A DNA stretch of 62,968 bases from Pseudomonadota bacterium (GTDB lineage: Bacteria > Myxococcota_A > Bradymonadia > UBA4248). The stretch covers positions 1-62,968 of the forward strand of contig JAFRYG010000047.1 of assembly GCA_017441205.1 (NCBI GenBank). The letters run 5' to 3'. A program made the translations under genes and the position numbers. Of the stretch, positions 38,156-52,811 are shown in pieces. The first letter of the stretch is position 1; each line of letters starts with the position of its first letter. The notes under the pieces are model-generated. The model saw only the letters and a program-made list of their open reading frames with translations. It had not been told where the DNA came from and did not search any database.

Positions 38156-40711
38156 TTATCTTCTCTTTCTTCTCAGCCCGGCGAGTCCGATCATGCCCAG
38201 AATGCCGAACAGCCATGCACCTCCGTTGTTCGGAGTCGGTGTGCGTTTAATGCTGCATCCGCAATCCTCATCGGCATGGACATCCACTGCCGGCTTATCC
38301 TCACAGCCATCAGGTGACTCGCATTCTGTTTCCGGATCCTGCGTTGGCGGATCTGTCTTTTCGGGTTTGTCGCAGACCCCGCCTTCATCGACTTTGCCAT
38401 CGCAGTCATTGTCTTTATCATCGCAGATTTCCTTGCTTGGCGTACAATCCGGCTCGGGCGTGCAGTCGAGGCCTTCATCGACCTCGCCATCGCAGTCGTT
38501 ATCCTTATCATCACAGACTTCATCCTCGGGAATGCATTCCGGACGCTCGGAACAATCGAGATCCTCATCGACTTCACCATCGCAGTCGTTGTCTTTATTA
38601 TCGCAAATCTCTTCCTCAGGAACACATTCCGGTTCGGCATTGCAGTTGAGACCTTCGTCGACCTCGCCATCGCAGTCGTTGTCCTTATCGTCGCAAACCT
38701 CTTCCTCAGGGATGCAGGGCGGTGCGCAATTCTCATCGGCTTCACCATTGCAATTGTTGTCGATCTGATCGCCGCAGATTTCCTCGCGCTTGCTGCACGG
38801 ATTCCCGAAGGGACCACCCAGTCGAATGGTCGAATAATAGCGAGCATCGCTCCAGCCACCCGCATCCGTCCAGACGGGACCGGCAACGCTATTAAAGCCC
38901 TCACCCGTAAACAGGAAGCACTGAACGCCATCTGCTCCGCGCCCGCAAACATCCATACGACCATCGCCATTGATATCGCCCATGCGAAGTGTGCGGAAAT
39001 GCTCGGGTTTGTTAAAGCCTTTATCATCACCGAATGCTTCAATATGATATTCACCGCCATCAAAACCATCGCCCGTCGACAGATAACACGAAAGCCTGGC
39101 ATTCGCGCGGGCACAGAGATCATCCTTGCCATCGCCGTTCAAATCGCCGAACATGATGGTCGAATAATTGTCATAATCGCCCCAGCCGCTCTCATCCTTG
39201 CAGCCATCCCAGCGAATTTCCTGGCCAAATGACTTGCGGCCTTCCGAAAGCTGACACACAATGCCATTCGCATCGCGACCGCAGATGTCCGCCTTTCCAT
39301 CCCCATTGATGTCGGCAAGACGAATCGTCGCATAGTATTTCTGATCACCCCAGTTGTTTTTCCACCCCCAATTGTTCATCTCAACTTCGACAGACATACT
39401 GTCGCCTTCCCAGAACCAGCAGTACACGTGGTCCAAACCACGGGCACAGATATCCATCTTGCCGTCGCCATCGACATCGCCCATGCGGATCGTCGAAGTA
39501 TAATGCGGTTTTTGCCAACCCGTGCTATCCGCAAGATCCGTAACGTTGGCCACTTCCTTGTCAAATCCGTTGCCATTAGAAAGATAGCATTTTAGACCAT
39601 CCTTCAAACGAGCACAGAAATCATCCTTCTTGTCGCCATTGATATCACCAAAACGAATGGAAGAAAGATAGGCTGTATCCGCAGGATCATTGCTGCCGCC
39701 ATCCTTGTAGCCATCCGCATCGGACATCGAAAAGACTGGCGTCGGCTCACCAAAGGAAGTCCCATTCGAAGGCCAGCAAACGATGCCTTCACTGCGGCGT
39801 GCACAGACATCCGCTTTACCATCACCATTGATATCGGCAAAACGAATGGTTCGGTAATAAATATGATCTCCCCATCCCTTTTCATCACTCATATCAGGCA
39901 ATACGAGCTGATATTTCGTATAATCCTCGCCATTCGAAATCATACAATGCAGACCATCGCTGGCGCGTCCGCATATATCCGCTTTACCATCACCATTGAT
40001 ATCGGTATTCTGCGGATCATAATTCATCGCCTGATATTTGATATCATAATTCTCGTAACAGACTTCACCTTCGTCAACATGGCCATCGCAGTTATTGTCC
40101 TGGCCATCGCAGACTTCCGGGGATGGCTCGCATGTCTTGGGGCAATTGTTACTCGTAATCTCCTGCCATTGTTTGGGAACCCCAATATCTATCCACGAGG
40201 AAGGAATGCTCTGTGTCCACGGTTCACAAGTCGCAGTGGCAGTAAAGTGTAAATGTTCGCCTGTCGCACAGCCGGTCTTACCAGCATGAGCAATGACCTG
40301 TCCCTGCTTGAACTTCTCGCCTTCTTCAACATCAATACCATTATGGATCATGTGAGCCATATTAAGTCCAAACGTCACGCCGTTCCTGTCTGTCAAGCAC
40401 AAAATGAGATAGTTGGCACTGTTCAGACATGTATCCGTACAGCCATTATTATAGCAAGAATACTGAAAATTTTCTACCTTCTTGACCACATAACCGTCCA
40501 GCGGCGCTGCAATATCATCCCCTGGTCCCATACTGATATCCCAGGCATACTCAGAATACTTGCCTGTATGCGAAAACCCATCGCTGTTACCCTGTGAAAT
40601 GGTATGTTTCACGCCGCAAGGCCACGGAGCGTAATACTCCGGGGCTGCATAGGCCGCAGAACTGCACAATACCCCACAGATACACACACACATCATCATT
40701 CTAAGCTTCAT
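38156..40711 (-). CDS. Secreted M23-like peptidase with FG-GAP and metal-binding repeats, MYXO-CTERM
   Basis: The 851-residue protein has a signal peptide (ending AYA before APEYY), an M23 peptidase-like domain (about 25-190, with YAWDI, GDDIAAPLDGYV and the GEHLHF metal motif), a DNNCDGHVDEG motif, then six or seven FG-GAP loops of the form DINGDGKADICGR (about 225-640). Next come five further DNDCDGEVDEG-type metal-binding motifs (about 650-790) and a C-terminal GCS motif, hydrophobic span and RRKRR tail, which is the MYXO-CTERM sorting signal. The usual M23 HxGxD is replaced by a more distant His (SHTGKYSEYAWD), common in some subfamilies. GGAGGT precedes the ATG. It should be surface-anchored and may cut peptidoglycan, possibly that of other cells. 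Confidence 0.92.
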   Translation of the reverse strand: MKLRMMMCVCICGVLCSSAAYAAPEYYAPWPCGVKHTISQGNSDGFSHTGKYSEYAWDISMGPGDDIAAPLDGYVVKKVENFQYSCYNNGCTDTCLNSANYLILCLTDRNGVTFGLNMAHMIHNGIDVEEGEKFKQGQVIAHAGKTGCATGEHLHFTATATCEPWTQSIPSSWIDIGVPKQWQEITSNNCPKTCEPSPEVCDGQDNNCDGHVDEGEVCYENYDIKYQAMNYDPQNTDINGDGKADICGRASDGLHCMISNGEDYTKYQLVLPDMSDEKGWGDHIYYRTIRFADINGDGKADVCARRSEGIVCWPSNGTSFGEPTPVFSMSDADGYKDGGSNDPADTAYLSSIRFGDINGDKKDDFCARLKDGLKCYLSNGNGFDKEVANVTDLADSTGWQKPHYTSTIRMGDVDGDGKMDICARGLDHVYCWFWEGDSMSVEVEMNNWGWKNNWGDQKYYATIRLADINGDGKADICGRDANGIVCQLSEGRKSFGQEIRWDGCKDESGWGDYDNYSTIMFGDLNGDGKDDLCARANARLSCYLSTGDGFDGGEYHIEAFGDDKGFNKPEHFRTLRMGDINGDGRMDVCGRGADGVQCFLFTGEGFNSVAGPVWTDAGGWSDARYYSTIRLGGPFGNPCSKREEICGDQIDNNCNGEADENCAPPCIPEEEVCDDKDNDCDGEVDEGLNCNAEPECVPEEEICDNKDNDCDGEVDEDLDCSERPECIPEDEVCDDKDNDCDGEVDEGLDCTPEPDCTPSKEICDDKDNDCDGKVDEGGVCDKPEKTDPPTQDPETECESPDGCEDKPAVDVHADEDCGCSIKRTPTPNNGGAWLFGILGMIGLAGLRRKRR

Positions 40712-40813
40712 AACCAGTACCTCCGCATATCAGAATAAATGGTCTCAGCAACATCAATCTGAATGCATATTACAAAGATAAAAGTCAAGGACAGTCCCGA
40801 AAAAATCTATCTC

Positions 40814-40843
40814 AGCGGTTACTACTCAACCGCTTTTTTTTTA
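40814..40843. terminator. Hairpin with T run
   Basis: AGCGGTT (40814-40820) pairs with AACCGCT (40828-40834) and is followed by nine T on the plus strand. On the minus strand the same stem, followed by TGAGATAGATTTTTT, could terminate the DUF3592-like gene at 40969-41448. The remainder of 40712-40968 holds no gene. Confidence 0.65.
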
Positions 40844-40968
40844 ACAAACGGATTTGTTCGCATCTAACGATGCTCACATTTTTAGTGCGAATGTCAGCAG
40901 GTTTGCGGATGATGAAGCTGAGTTCAAAACAATTTCTTTAGAGAGATGGCGAAGGACTCCAATCGAGT

Positions 40969-41448
40969 TTACTGCCTGCGTCTTCTTGATAAAACCGCTC
41001 CCAGTATCAGCAGAATCAAGCCGATCCCCCCGATCAATCCCCCGAAGACAGCCCCAAGCCAAAGCGCGCCATCATCCGTCTGCGCGAGCGTGAATTCCGG
41101 ATTTTCCGGATCGACGTGACGCTTTTCTGAATGCCTTTGTTTTTTGGCAGAAAAGTAACCATAAGTCTCATACACTTTTCCCTTATATTTGTATGTCCCA
41201 TCGAACCGGCACTGTTTTTCCATCGACTCTCTTTTGCCATATTTGGAATAATGGGTCACCTTCCGGTTCATACATTCCGGTGACCGTTCATATCTGACGG
41301 TCACTGTCGGCCAGTTCCGGGATCCGCCTCCCAACTGCTTTATCCCGCTCATGGCGATCAAAAATATCAGACCTCCGATAATGGCAAAGACCAGCCCAAG
41401 CTTCATCAGCTCACCATTTTTTTTGTTCTGACTATATTGCTCCGGCAT
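40969..41448 (-). CDS. DUF3592-like membrane protein
   Basis: The 159-residue product has two membrane spans (about 17-35 and 127-150) enclosing a soluble domain of about 85 residues with the DUF3592 pattern: TVTVRYERSPEC, YKYKGKVYETYGYF, then HVDPENPEFTL, ending in an Arg-rich tail. AGGTG lies five bases before the ATG. Its neighbour at 41512 has the same layout, so the pair arose by tandem duplication followed by strong divergence. The function of DUF3592 is unknown. Confidence 0.78.
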   Translation of the reverse strand: MPEQYSQNKKNGELMKLGLVFAIIGGLIFLIAMSGIKQLGGGSRNWPTVTVRYERSPECMNRKVTHYSKYGKRESMEKQCRFDGTYKYKGKVYETYGYFSAKKQRHSEKRHVDPENPEFTLAQTDDGALWLGAVFGGLIGGIGLILLILGAVLSRRRRQ

Positions 41449-41511
41449 CTCATCACCTGATTATAGGTTAGGTGGTACATCGAGTTTTATGTTCGAATTC
41501 CGATGTAACAT

Positions 41512-41985
41512 TTATGCTCTTTTATTCTTTAGAATGCCACCGATCACCAGTATTAATCCCCCAGCCGCAACCAACCAGAAAATCCAATACTTTACCGGTT
41601 CTCGCGAATGCCATGGATACGACGAATTGACCAGGAGAGGACATTTTTTCGCATTCTTATATTCACAGGATTCATCTTCAATAATTACCGAATAGGTTTT
41701 ACCATTATATTCATATTCCGCACGGGATTTGCAGACCCAGCCTCTAAAGTTACCAATATTTCTGCGCCCATGGTAACGATTCAAATCAGCCTTATCATAT
41801 TCAGCTTCAAAATCCACGACCTCACAGGTTGCATCAATCACAGTCCACTCTTTGTACGTTTGACGAGTCCATTCCATGGCAGCAAATGTTCCTGCAATGA
41901 CGAGTATGCCCAGAACGATCAACTTGTAAGAACGACGTTTTTTTCTGTTGTCAGAATTGTCTGCCGAATCAGGAGAAGCTGCCAT
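41512..41985 (-). CDS. DUF3592-like membrane protein, paralogue of the next gene
   Basis: The 157-residue protein also has two spans (about 21-40 and 132-150) around a soluble domain with AEYEYNGKTYSVIIEDESCEY and four cysteines (ATCEVV, WVCKSR, ESCEYKNAKKC). Arg/Lys-rich sequence before span 1 and after span 2 places both ends in the cytoplasm and the domain outside. GAGGA precedes the ATG. It is 63 bases from the related gene at 40969-41448. Confidence 0.75.
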   Translation of the reverse strand: MAASPDSADNSDNRKKRRSYKLIVLGILVIAGTFAAMEWTRQTYKEWTVIDATCEVVDFEAEYDKADLNRYHGRRNIGNFRGWVCKSRAEYEYNGKTYSVIIEDESCEYKNAKKCPLLVNSSYPWHSREPVKYWIFWLVAAGGLILVIGGILKNKRA

Positions 41986-42066
41986 GGTATCCTCTTTGTT
42001 TCTGAACCCATTCGGGTTATCGCAGGATCATTGTATATATTTTTTTGTTTTCCCCATACAAAAAAA

Positions 42067-42135
42067 ACGCCGCGTATTGCGAAGCAATAGCGGCGTTCCG
42101 GCGCAGCGTATCGGCCCACGGGCCGATAGCGCGCC
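42067..42135 (-). repeat. Two bulged palindromes; first T-tailed on the minus strand
   Basis: ACGCCGC + bulged G (42074) + TATTGC GAA GCAATA + GCGGCGT, preceded on the plus strand by seven A, hence a T tail on the minus strand. The second is GGCGC-A-GC + bulged G (42108) + TATCGGCCC / GGGCCGATA + GCGCGCC. Both follow the decayed gene at 42154-42525. Confidence 0.88.
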
Positions 42136-42153
42136 ACCATATAAAACCCTTGA

Positions 42154-42525
42154 TTAATTCTTGTTTTCCGGCTTTTCGACGATCATGTCGAGGCAGCTGC
42201 AGGCATGCTCTTGGGAGCCCAGAGCGCATGGTCTGTCAATATCGTCCTACGTGCGCTCATGTATTTGACCCGCACATGGAGTGATCTGCTTACATGCTGT
42301 GCATTGAGTTGGCCCGCATTGGTGAACAGAACACATTCTGTCCACCCAGCCGTCGATTAGGGAGGCACACATCACTCGCTGCTCACCACAATGTTCCAGC
42401 GTGTCTTCTTCGCATTTGCCATTGAACACGTGTTTATTCGGTTCGCGTTGTCGATCCGCGCCATTTCCGGGATTTGTGTTATCCTCACTGGGAACCCACT
42501 GTTTTTTGTGTGTATGAAAGCTGAA
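42154..42525 (-). pseudogene. Decayed Cys-rich gene with an in-frame stop and an RpoC-like end
   Basis: Directly after the stop of the beta-barrel gene, in the same frame, the minus strand reads through about 92 codons with many cysteines (KCEEDTLEHCGEQ, MCSVHQCGPTQCTACKQ, TPCAGQ), then a single TAG at 42247-42249, then 30 more codons ending at TAA (42154-42156). The spacing of cysteines is like that of Cys-rich lipoproteins elsewhere in the window. There is no SD or start. The last part, HACSCLDMIVEKPENKN, resembles the RpoC C-terminus ([15 protein letters not shown]), with 35 of 37 bases identical between about 42174-42210 and 43822-43858. It is most likely a remnant, possibly of a recombined gene. 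Confidence 0.65.
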
Positions 42526-43146
42526 TTATAATTTAAACATCATACGAAATAGTATATTGATATAACCTTGCTGTTTTCCTGCACCATAATTATCAACCAT
42601 TTCATGTGTCTGCAATACGCTCAAATCATAATCGAGATCCAAACCAAGCCCAATCCAGTCATTGACATAAAATGTTGTTCCCAAACCGAATCGCATACCG
42701 AAATCGACATTCCTATGGCTCGTCGGAAAAATAACACCTGCACCAACTTTTGCATATAGATCAAACCTATCACTTGAATATGCATAAAATTTAGGAGCAA
42801 TAAATGCAGACATACCAAGAAATTCAGGATCAGGCTCACCTCTATTGCTCGTATCGCAATCACACTGAAGCAAGATTATTCGGAAGGAAGCTTCAAAATT
42901 CAGTAATGACAACCACTTATTCATTCTATGACCAAAACCCACATTTAAATTAAGGCCACTAAATTCATTTGTTTTCTTATGCTCACCTCCTATCGATTCA
43001 CCAACATATCCTACTCCTACATCCAATTCCCAGTCTTCTGCATACGCTTTCTGTGAAGTACCACAAACAATACTGCCTGTCAGAAACATGAAGATTATCA
43101 TGGTTAATACTTTTGTTAATATACAATCACAGAGTGCGTTTTTCAT
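42526..43146 (-). CDS. Small outer-membrane beta-barrel protein
   Basis: The 206-residue product starts at the ATG seven bases after AAGGA (the frame is open up to 43209). The signal peptide is residues 1-35, ending KAYA before EDWELD. The mature 170 residues alternate as in 8-stranded OmpX/OmpW-like barrels (WELDVGVGYVGES, GLNLNVGFGHRMNKWLSLL, FDLYAKVGAGVIFP, WIGLGLDLDYDLS, GYINILFRMMFKL). A CDCD pair in one loop is unusual. It is separated by 660 bases from rpoC's end. Confidence 0.78.
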   Translation of the reverse strand: MKNALCDCILTKVLTMIIFMFLTGSIVCGTSQKAYAEDWELDVGVGYVGESIGGEHKKTNEFSGLNLNVGFGHRMNKWLSLLNFEASFRIILLQCDCDTSNRGEPDPEFLGMSAFIAPKFYAYSSDRFDLYAKVGAGVIFPTSHRNVDFGMRFGLGTTFYVNDWIGLGLDLDYDLSVLQTHEMVDNYGAGKQQGYINILFRMMFKL

Positions 43147-43808
43147 AGTACATTCCTTTATAAAAACCAGTGAATACTCATCGCTGCCGCAGCGAAGTAC
43201 CCATGACATAAATCGAGAGGCTTTGTGGTGCCAAACAATTGGCAGGAACGTATTAGAGCATAGACTGTGCCAAAAGAAATCACCTCTTCTTTTTTTATCT
43301 ATACATCAATAATAACGATGAATTCTTTACCAATATTCCTGCGATTATCGCCATGAGCATGATTTTTATGGTTAAAGCATGCGTCAAAGGAACAAGCTAT
43401 CGCACTTAAATCTTCAAGTTTTTCTGTTTTATCCCTTTAGGGTGACTCTATTAGTGGATTATCGTTTTCCCAGGGGTTTCGCCAACTTTGAGCTCATCCC
43501 TCTATTACGGCGTAAGTCGTGACAGCTTCGGCTTCTTCACAAAATGTGAGAAGGTACTTTTAAAATTGACGCATTGCGCCGTGATTTGGGCTGGAATACT
43601 ATCGTTTATTAAGGGCGATAAACATCGATAAATGTGGAAGTATTTTTATCCATTTGTCATTATTTTGGACAATGGTAGTTTTTTATCCATTTATTTTTAT
43701 ATTGGATAATAGATCCGATCCCCCATCCCCCTTCCCCAAGGGGCAGGTGGCTTAAACAAAACGGGCGACCCATATAGGGTCGCCCGTTGAATCATCAAAA
43801 CCTAAAGG
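43147..43808. other. Intergenic region downstream of rpoC
   Basis: Apart from the rpoC terminator and the leader of the beta-barrel gene I see only short features: a CTTC-T-TCACA/TGTGAGAAG hairpin near 43530-43552 and two TATCCATTT words opposite an ATTGGATA (43647-43705). No gene or RNA family is recognised. Confidence 0.5.
43755..43788 (-). terminator. rpoC terminator
   Basis: A perfect 12-bp stem, AACGGGCGACCC with GGGTCGCCCGTT (43760-43771 and 43777-43788), closes a five-base loop. On the minus strand it runs into TTGTTT. It lies 20 bases after the rpoC stop. Confidence 0.92.
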
Positions 43809-47924
<4,116 letters not shown>

Positions 47925-48109
47925 AGCTTTACCTCTTGATTAAGGCAGGGAGTTTACCGGATTTTCCGGCGCTTCCCGAGTCGACTGAATGAGATTCAAC
48001 AATATTTCATAAATCCCCTCATCTCCCCCGAATATTCCACTGTCTCAGGACAGCTTCGCACTCGCCGAAGGCGAGGACATGGGGAAATGAGGTCGTGGGT
48101 GAGGAACAA

Positions 48110-51100
48110 TTAACGCGGTGCTTCTTCGAGAAGTTCGATGTCGAGGCAGAGAGACTGGAGCTCTTTGATGAGAACGTTGAACGACTCTGGGAGACCGGCT
48201 TCGAGCGCGAAGTCACCTTTGACGATGGACTCATACATACGCGTACGACCGAGGACGTCGTCGGATTTGACCGTGAGGAATTCCTGCAATGAGTAGGCAG
48301 CACCATAGGCCATCATTGCCCAGACTTCCATTTCGCCGAGACGCTGACCACCGAACTGCGTCTTACCACCGAGCGGCTGCTGCGTAACGAGGCTGTAGGG
48401 ACCAATCGAACGGGCGTGAATCTTTTCATCGACCAGGTGATGGAGTTTAAGCATGTACATGACGCCGACGGTCACGTCGTTGGCGAACGGATCGCCCGTG
48501 CGGCCATCGAACAGCGTCGATTTGGCGCTCAAATCGAGTCCTGCATTTTCGAGCAAATCGTGGATATCGGTTTCCTTGGCGCCATCGAATACCGGCGTCG
48601 CAACGTGAATACCGCGATTGCATTTCTTCGCGAACTCAATGACATCATCTTCGCTCAGGCTGTCGAGGAATTCGACCGTCTCGGGCTGCGGATAGGCTTT
48701 CTTAAGTTCTGCACGAAGCTTCTTGCACTGATCTTCGCGGGCAACCTGAAGCAGTGCATTGATCTTCTGGCCCATGCCGCGGGCGCCCCACCCCAGATGA
48801 ATTTCGAGGATCTGACCGATGTTCATACGGCTCGGTACGCCGAGCGGATTGAGCACGAAGTCGACCGGGGTACCATCTTCGAGGTAAGGCATATCCTCGA
48901 TCGGCAGAACATTACTGACGACGCCCTTGTTTCCGTGGCGGCCGGCCATCTTGTCACCGACCTGGATCTTGCGCTTAATCGCAACGCTGACCTTGACGAT
49001 CTTGATGACGCCGGGAGGAAGCTCATCGCCTTTTTCGAGCTTGGCGATTTTGTCATCGTAGTAAGCGCGTGCTTCTTCGCACTGCTGTTCCACGAGTTCC
49101 ATGATCTTGTCGATCTTTTCGGCAAGCGTGGCATCCTTAACCTGAATATTCGTCCACAGATGACGATCGATACCATCCATGATCTCATCGGTCAGAACGG
49201 TGCCCTTCGCAATCAGGGTATTTTTCTCTTCGTCGATGAGTTTTGCAGTCGTCGTCTGACCGACCAGGAATTCACGAATGCGCTGATAGCCGCCGTCGCG
49301 GATGATCTTGAGCTGAACATCCAGGGCCTTGGTCAGGCGTTCTTCTTCGACGCGATCGATTTCGCGCGAACGCTCATCGCTGTCTTCTTTCTTGCGGCTG
49401 AAGACCTTGGCATCGATGACGGTACCGACGAGCCCGGGCGGAACGCGCTGCGAGCTGTCGCGAACGTCGCCGGCCTTTTCACCGAAAATCGCGCGCAGAA
49501 GCTTTTCTTCCGGCGAAAGCTGCGTCTCGCCTTTCGGCGTGACCTTGCCGACCAGAATGTCGCCCGGCTTGATTTCCGCACCCACGCGAATGATACCGGA
49601 TTCATCCAGATCCTTGAGGGCTTCTTCACCGACGTTCGGAATGTCGCGCGTAATCTCTTCCTTGCCGAGCTTGGTATCGCGGGCAATGCACTCGAATTCC
49701 TCAATATGAATGGACGTGTACACGTCCTTGATGACCATTCTTTCGCTCAGCAGAATGGCGTCTTCGTAGTTGTAGCCGCACCACGGAACGAATGCGACGA
49801 CCACGTTCTTGCCGAGGGCAAGTTCACCGCAATCCGTCGAAGGACCATCGGCAATCACATCGCCGACGTTGACATGATCACCGACATTGACCGCAGGAAT
49901 CTGATTGAAGCAGGTGCCCTGGTTGGAACGGCGGTATTTGTAAAGATTATAGATATCGGGTTTGACGTTCAAACCGTTTTCATCGCGATCCGCACGAACG
50001 ACGATGCGCGACGCATCGACGCGTTCGACCGTACCGGCATGTTTCGCAAGGACGGCCACGCCGCTGTCGCGGGCAACCAGACGTTCCATGCCCGTTCCGA
50101 CCCACGGAGCTTCCGCAACCAAAAGGGGAACTGCCTGACGCTGCATGTTCGCGCCCATGAGGGCACGGTTGGCGTCGTCGTTTTCGAGGAAGGGAACGAG
50201 AGCCGCAGCAACCGAAACCATCTGGTTCGGGCTGACATCGATGTAATCGATATCTTCGGTGCGAACGACCGTCAGTTCGCCGTTCTGATGGCATTCGATC
50301 GTATCGCCGACGAGGCAGTTGTTCTCATCGATCGCAACGTTTGCCGGGCTGATATTGTGATCGTCTTCATCGAGTGCACTCAGGAAATCGACTTCATCGA
50401 GGATCTTGCGGTTCTCGACGCGGCGATACGGTGTCTCGATAAAGCCGTACTCATTGACGCGTGCAAACGTCGAAAGGGATGCGATCAGACCGATGTTCGG
50501 TCCTTCAGGCGTCTCGATCGGGCAGATTCGGCCATAGTGCGTGGGGTGAACGTCGCGGACTTCAAAGCCTGCGCGCTCACGCGTCAAACCGCCGGGGCCC
50601 AGTGCCGAAAGACGACGTTTATGCGTCAGCTCGCTGAGCGGGTTGGTCTGATCCATAAACTGCGACAACTGGCTCGAACCGAAATATTCACGGACGACAG
50701 CAACTACCGGCTTCGCATTGATGAGATCGTGCGGACGAACAACATCCGTCGCCTGATTCATCGTCATGCGTTCCTTGATCGCACGTTCCATGCGGGCAAG
50801 ACCATTGCGGTACTGATTCTCAAGGAGCTCGCCGACGGCGCGGACACGACGATTGCCCAAATGGTCGATATCGTCTGCCATTCCCTTGCCCTGGGCGAGG
50901 TCAATCAGATAACGCACGGTTTCGATGATGTCTTCTTTGGTCAGAACCGTCGTTTCAGTATTCAGTTTGAACTTGTGATTGAGCTTCAGACGGCCGACCT
51001 TCGACAGATCATAGCGTTCCGGATCAAAGAACAAACCATGGAAAAGCGCATCCGCCATTTCCTGAGTGGGAGGATCGCCGGGACGCGTGCGGGCATAAAT

Positions 51101-52222
51101 CTCAAGACGGGCATTTTCCGGGCTCGAGCATTTGTCCACTGCAAGCGTACGGCTCAACTGACGACCGACATTCAGGCCATCGTTGTCAAAATAGAGAACA
51201 TTGATTTCGTTGATGCCGCAGGCACCCAGTCTCTCGAGAATTTCCGGCGTGATCTGCTGGTTGCATTCCAGAATGACTTCGCCGGTCTCTTCATTATAGT
51301 AGTCCTCGGCTGCCACGCGGTCACACAGGGATTCCATGCTCATCGGAACATGCGTAATGCCTGCTGCGATCATCTTGCGGATCGAACCCGCATTGTATTT
51401 GCGCTTTTCGCGAACGATCACTTCGCCCGTCGTCGGATCGACAATATCAAAATCCGCACGCTGGTTCAGGAGATACTTGCGTTCGAGCGGACGATAGATA
51501 CCTGTTGCATCGACAGAAATCGTCTCGATATCGTAGTACATCTTGAGCAATTCTTCGGTGGAATAGCCAAGTGCACGAAGCAGAATCGTCGCATACATCT
51601 TGCGGCGGCGATCGATGCGAACACAGAGCATTTCTTTCGTGTCGAATTCAAAATCGACCCACGAACCACGGTAGGGAATGATTCGCGCCGAAAAACTCAG
51701 TTTTCCGGATGCCGAACTCGTACCGCCGTCATTGTCGAAAAATGCACCGGGACTGCGGTGCAGCTGGCTGACGACGACGCGCTCCGTGCCATTGATGATA
51801 AAGGTCCCTTCCGGCGTCATCAAAGGAATGGCGCCAAAATAAACCTGCTGCTCCTGAATGTCATGGATGCTGCGATTGCCGGCCTCATCCTTGTCAAACA
51901 CCGTCAGCCGAACATCGACCTTAACAGGTGCTTCATACGTCATCCCGCGGGAATGACATTCTTCAACATCATATTTCGACTCTTCAAGCGCATAACTCAC
52001 AAAATCCAGTTCGCTCGTCTCGTTGAAGTCGCGAATCGGGAAAATACTCCTGAACACGCCCTGAAGGCCTGTTTCCGTACGTTTCTCGGGCGGAACATCA
52101 GCCTGAAGGAACGCATCATAAGAGCGCCGCTGAATGTCGATCAAATTTGGCACATCCACAATGCATTTGCTCGTTGCATAGCTGCGGCGTGCCCTGAAGT
52201 TCGACTGAATCACAGATGCCAT
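48110..52222 (-). CDS. rpoB: DNA-directed RNA polymerase beta subunit
   Basis: The 1370-residue protein is full length. The rifampicin-pocket segment reads as in sensitive bacteria ([28 protein letters not shown]), and the downstream [16 protein letters not shown] and [12 protein letters not shown] motifs are intact. GGAG lies five bases before the ATG. The gene is not preceded by rplJ/rplL; a divergent lipoprotein gene starts 590 bases away. A short TGCGC/GCGCA hairpin (about 52283-52297) lies in its probable leader. Confidence 0.99.
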   Translation of the reverse strand: MASVIQSNFRARRSYATSKCIVDVPNLIDIQRRSYDAFLQADVPPEKRTETGLQGVFRSIFPIRDFNETSELDFVSYALEESKYDVEECHSRGMTYEAPVKVDVRLTVFDKDEAGNRSIHDIQEQQVYFGAIPLMTPEGTFIINGTERVVVSQLHRSPGAFFDNDGGTSSASGKLSFSARIIPYRGSWVDFEFDTKEMLCVRIDRRRKMYATILLRALGYSTEELLKMYYDIETISVDATGIYRPLERKYLLNQRADFDIVDPTTGEVIVREKRKYNAGSIRKMIAAGITHVPMSMESLCDRVAAEDYYNEETGEVILECNQQITPEILERLGACGINEINVLYFDNDGLNVGRQLSRTLAVDKCSSPENARLEIYARTRPGDPPTQEMADALFHGLFFDPERYDLSKVGRLKLNHKFKLNTETTVLTKEDIIETVRYLIDLAQGKGMADDIDHLGNRRVRAVGELLENQYRNGLARMERAIKERMTMNQATDVVRPHDLINAKPVVAVVREYFGSSQLSQFMDQTNPLSELTHKRRLSALGPGGLTRERAGFEVRDVHPTHYGRICPIETPEGPNIGLIASLSTFARVNEYGFIETPYRRVENRKILDEVDFLSALDEDDHNISPANVAIDENNCLVGDTIECHQNGELTVVRTEDIDYIDVSPNQMVSVAAALVPFLENDDANRALMGANMQRQAVPLLVAEAPWVGTGMERLVARDSGVAVLAKHAGTVERVDASRIVVRADRDENGLNVKPDIYNLYKYRRSNQGTCFNQIPAVNVGDHVNVGDVIADGPSTDCGELALGKNVVVAFVPWCGYNYEDAILLSERMVIKDVYTSIHIEEFECIARDTKLGKEEITRDIPNVGEEALKDLDESGIIRVGAEIKPGDILVGKVTPKGETQLSPEEKLLRAIFGEKAGDVRDSSQRVPPGLVGTVIDAKVFSRKKEDSDERSREIDRVEEERLTKALDVQLKIIRDGGYQRIREFLVGQTTTAKLIDEEKNTLIAKGTVLTDEIMDGIDRHLWTNIQVKDATLAEKIDKIMELVEQQCEEARAYYDDKIAKLEKGDELPPGVIKIVKVSVAIKRKIQVGDKMAGRHGNKGVVSNVLPIEDMPYLEDGTPVDFVLNPLGVPSRMNIGQILEIHLGWGARGMGQKINALLQVAREDQCKKLRAELKKAYPQPETVEFLDSLSEDDVIEFAKKCNRGIHVATPVFDGAKETDIHDLLENAGLDLSAKSTLFDGRTGDPFANDVTVGVMYMLKLHHLVDEKIHARSIGPYSLVTQQPLGGKTQFGGQRLGEMEVWAMMAYGAAYSLQEFLTVKSDDVLGRTRMYESIVKGDFALEAGLPESFNVLIKELQSLCLDIELLEEAPR

Positions 52223-52811
52223 TTCATCTCCTCGAGTACAGGTCAGTAAAAATACGAATACTCTTGTATTAACGTGCTTTTGCGCGTGGTGCGCAGAATC
52301 CCGATGCGTTCAAGTCATATATGGTAAAGAATCGATTCGGGGTGAATTGTTTCATGCGCACAGACTCCATAAACGAATGCTGCCTCCATGCAGCTTCGCA
52401 AAACATACCCGCGCATTTTTTACGCAGGCTAAAGCCGAAAGAGGCTACACCTACACATCACACATTGTCAACCACATTTATCGTTTTTTTGATGCAGATT
52501 TTTTTCGTTTTCGCAACAAAAAAAATTAATTTTTTTAAATATTTTTTTAATTTTTTTATTTTTTTGCGGCCAGGCTAGTGCCGCCGGCACTACGCCCCGG
52601 CCGCCGTGCTATGGCGATGCCATACGCACGGCACTTTTTTTGGTGGGAATTCTCAGCCCACACTTCTCTGATGAAAAAATTCACTTACAGGCGTTCCGCA
52701 GAACATCTCCCCAATTACTTTCCATAACCGAATACTTCATTCTATAATCCAACCCGTGTTGCCCTCCCCGACGCACGAAGGCATGGAATCCCCATATTCA
52801 CCGGAGTTCTT
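52223..52811. other. Divergent promoter region of rpoB with repeats
   Basis: This 589-base gap between divergent genes must carry the promoters of rpoB and of the lipoprotein gene; I could not place a -35/-10 pair with confidence. It contains a small hairpin near 52283-52297, a T-rich stretch (52488-52565), two bulged palindromes (52566-52641) and a decayed GTACAGACG-type element near 52683-52715. Confidence 0.65.
52566..52641 (+). repeat. Two bulged palindromes in tandem
   Basis: First: GCGGCC-A-GGC + TAGTGCC GCC GGCACTA + extra C (52593) + GCC-CC-GGCCGC. Second, overlapping it by two bases: GCCGTGC + TATGGC GAT GCCATA + extra C (52625) + GCACGGC, then AC and seven T. These are the cleanest examples of the family. 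The T-tailed stem points at the lipoprotein gene, not away from one. Confidence 0.92.

Noticed and set aside
43210-43808. A possible tRNA or known structured RNA downstream of rpoC
   Set aside because: No cloverleaf, T-loop or known RNA signature could be found; only the rpoC terminator and a small hairpin are supported.
52488-52565. T-rich stretch as a terminator or origin element
   Set aside because: There is no stem before the T tracts and no DnaA-box cluster; it is simply AT-rich intergenic DNA.
52566-52641. Bulged palindromes as integron attC sites
   Set aside because: An extra-helical base is shared with attC, but there are no GTTRRRY/RYYYAAC boxes, no gene cassettes between copies and no integron integrase in the window.
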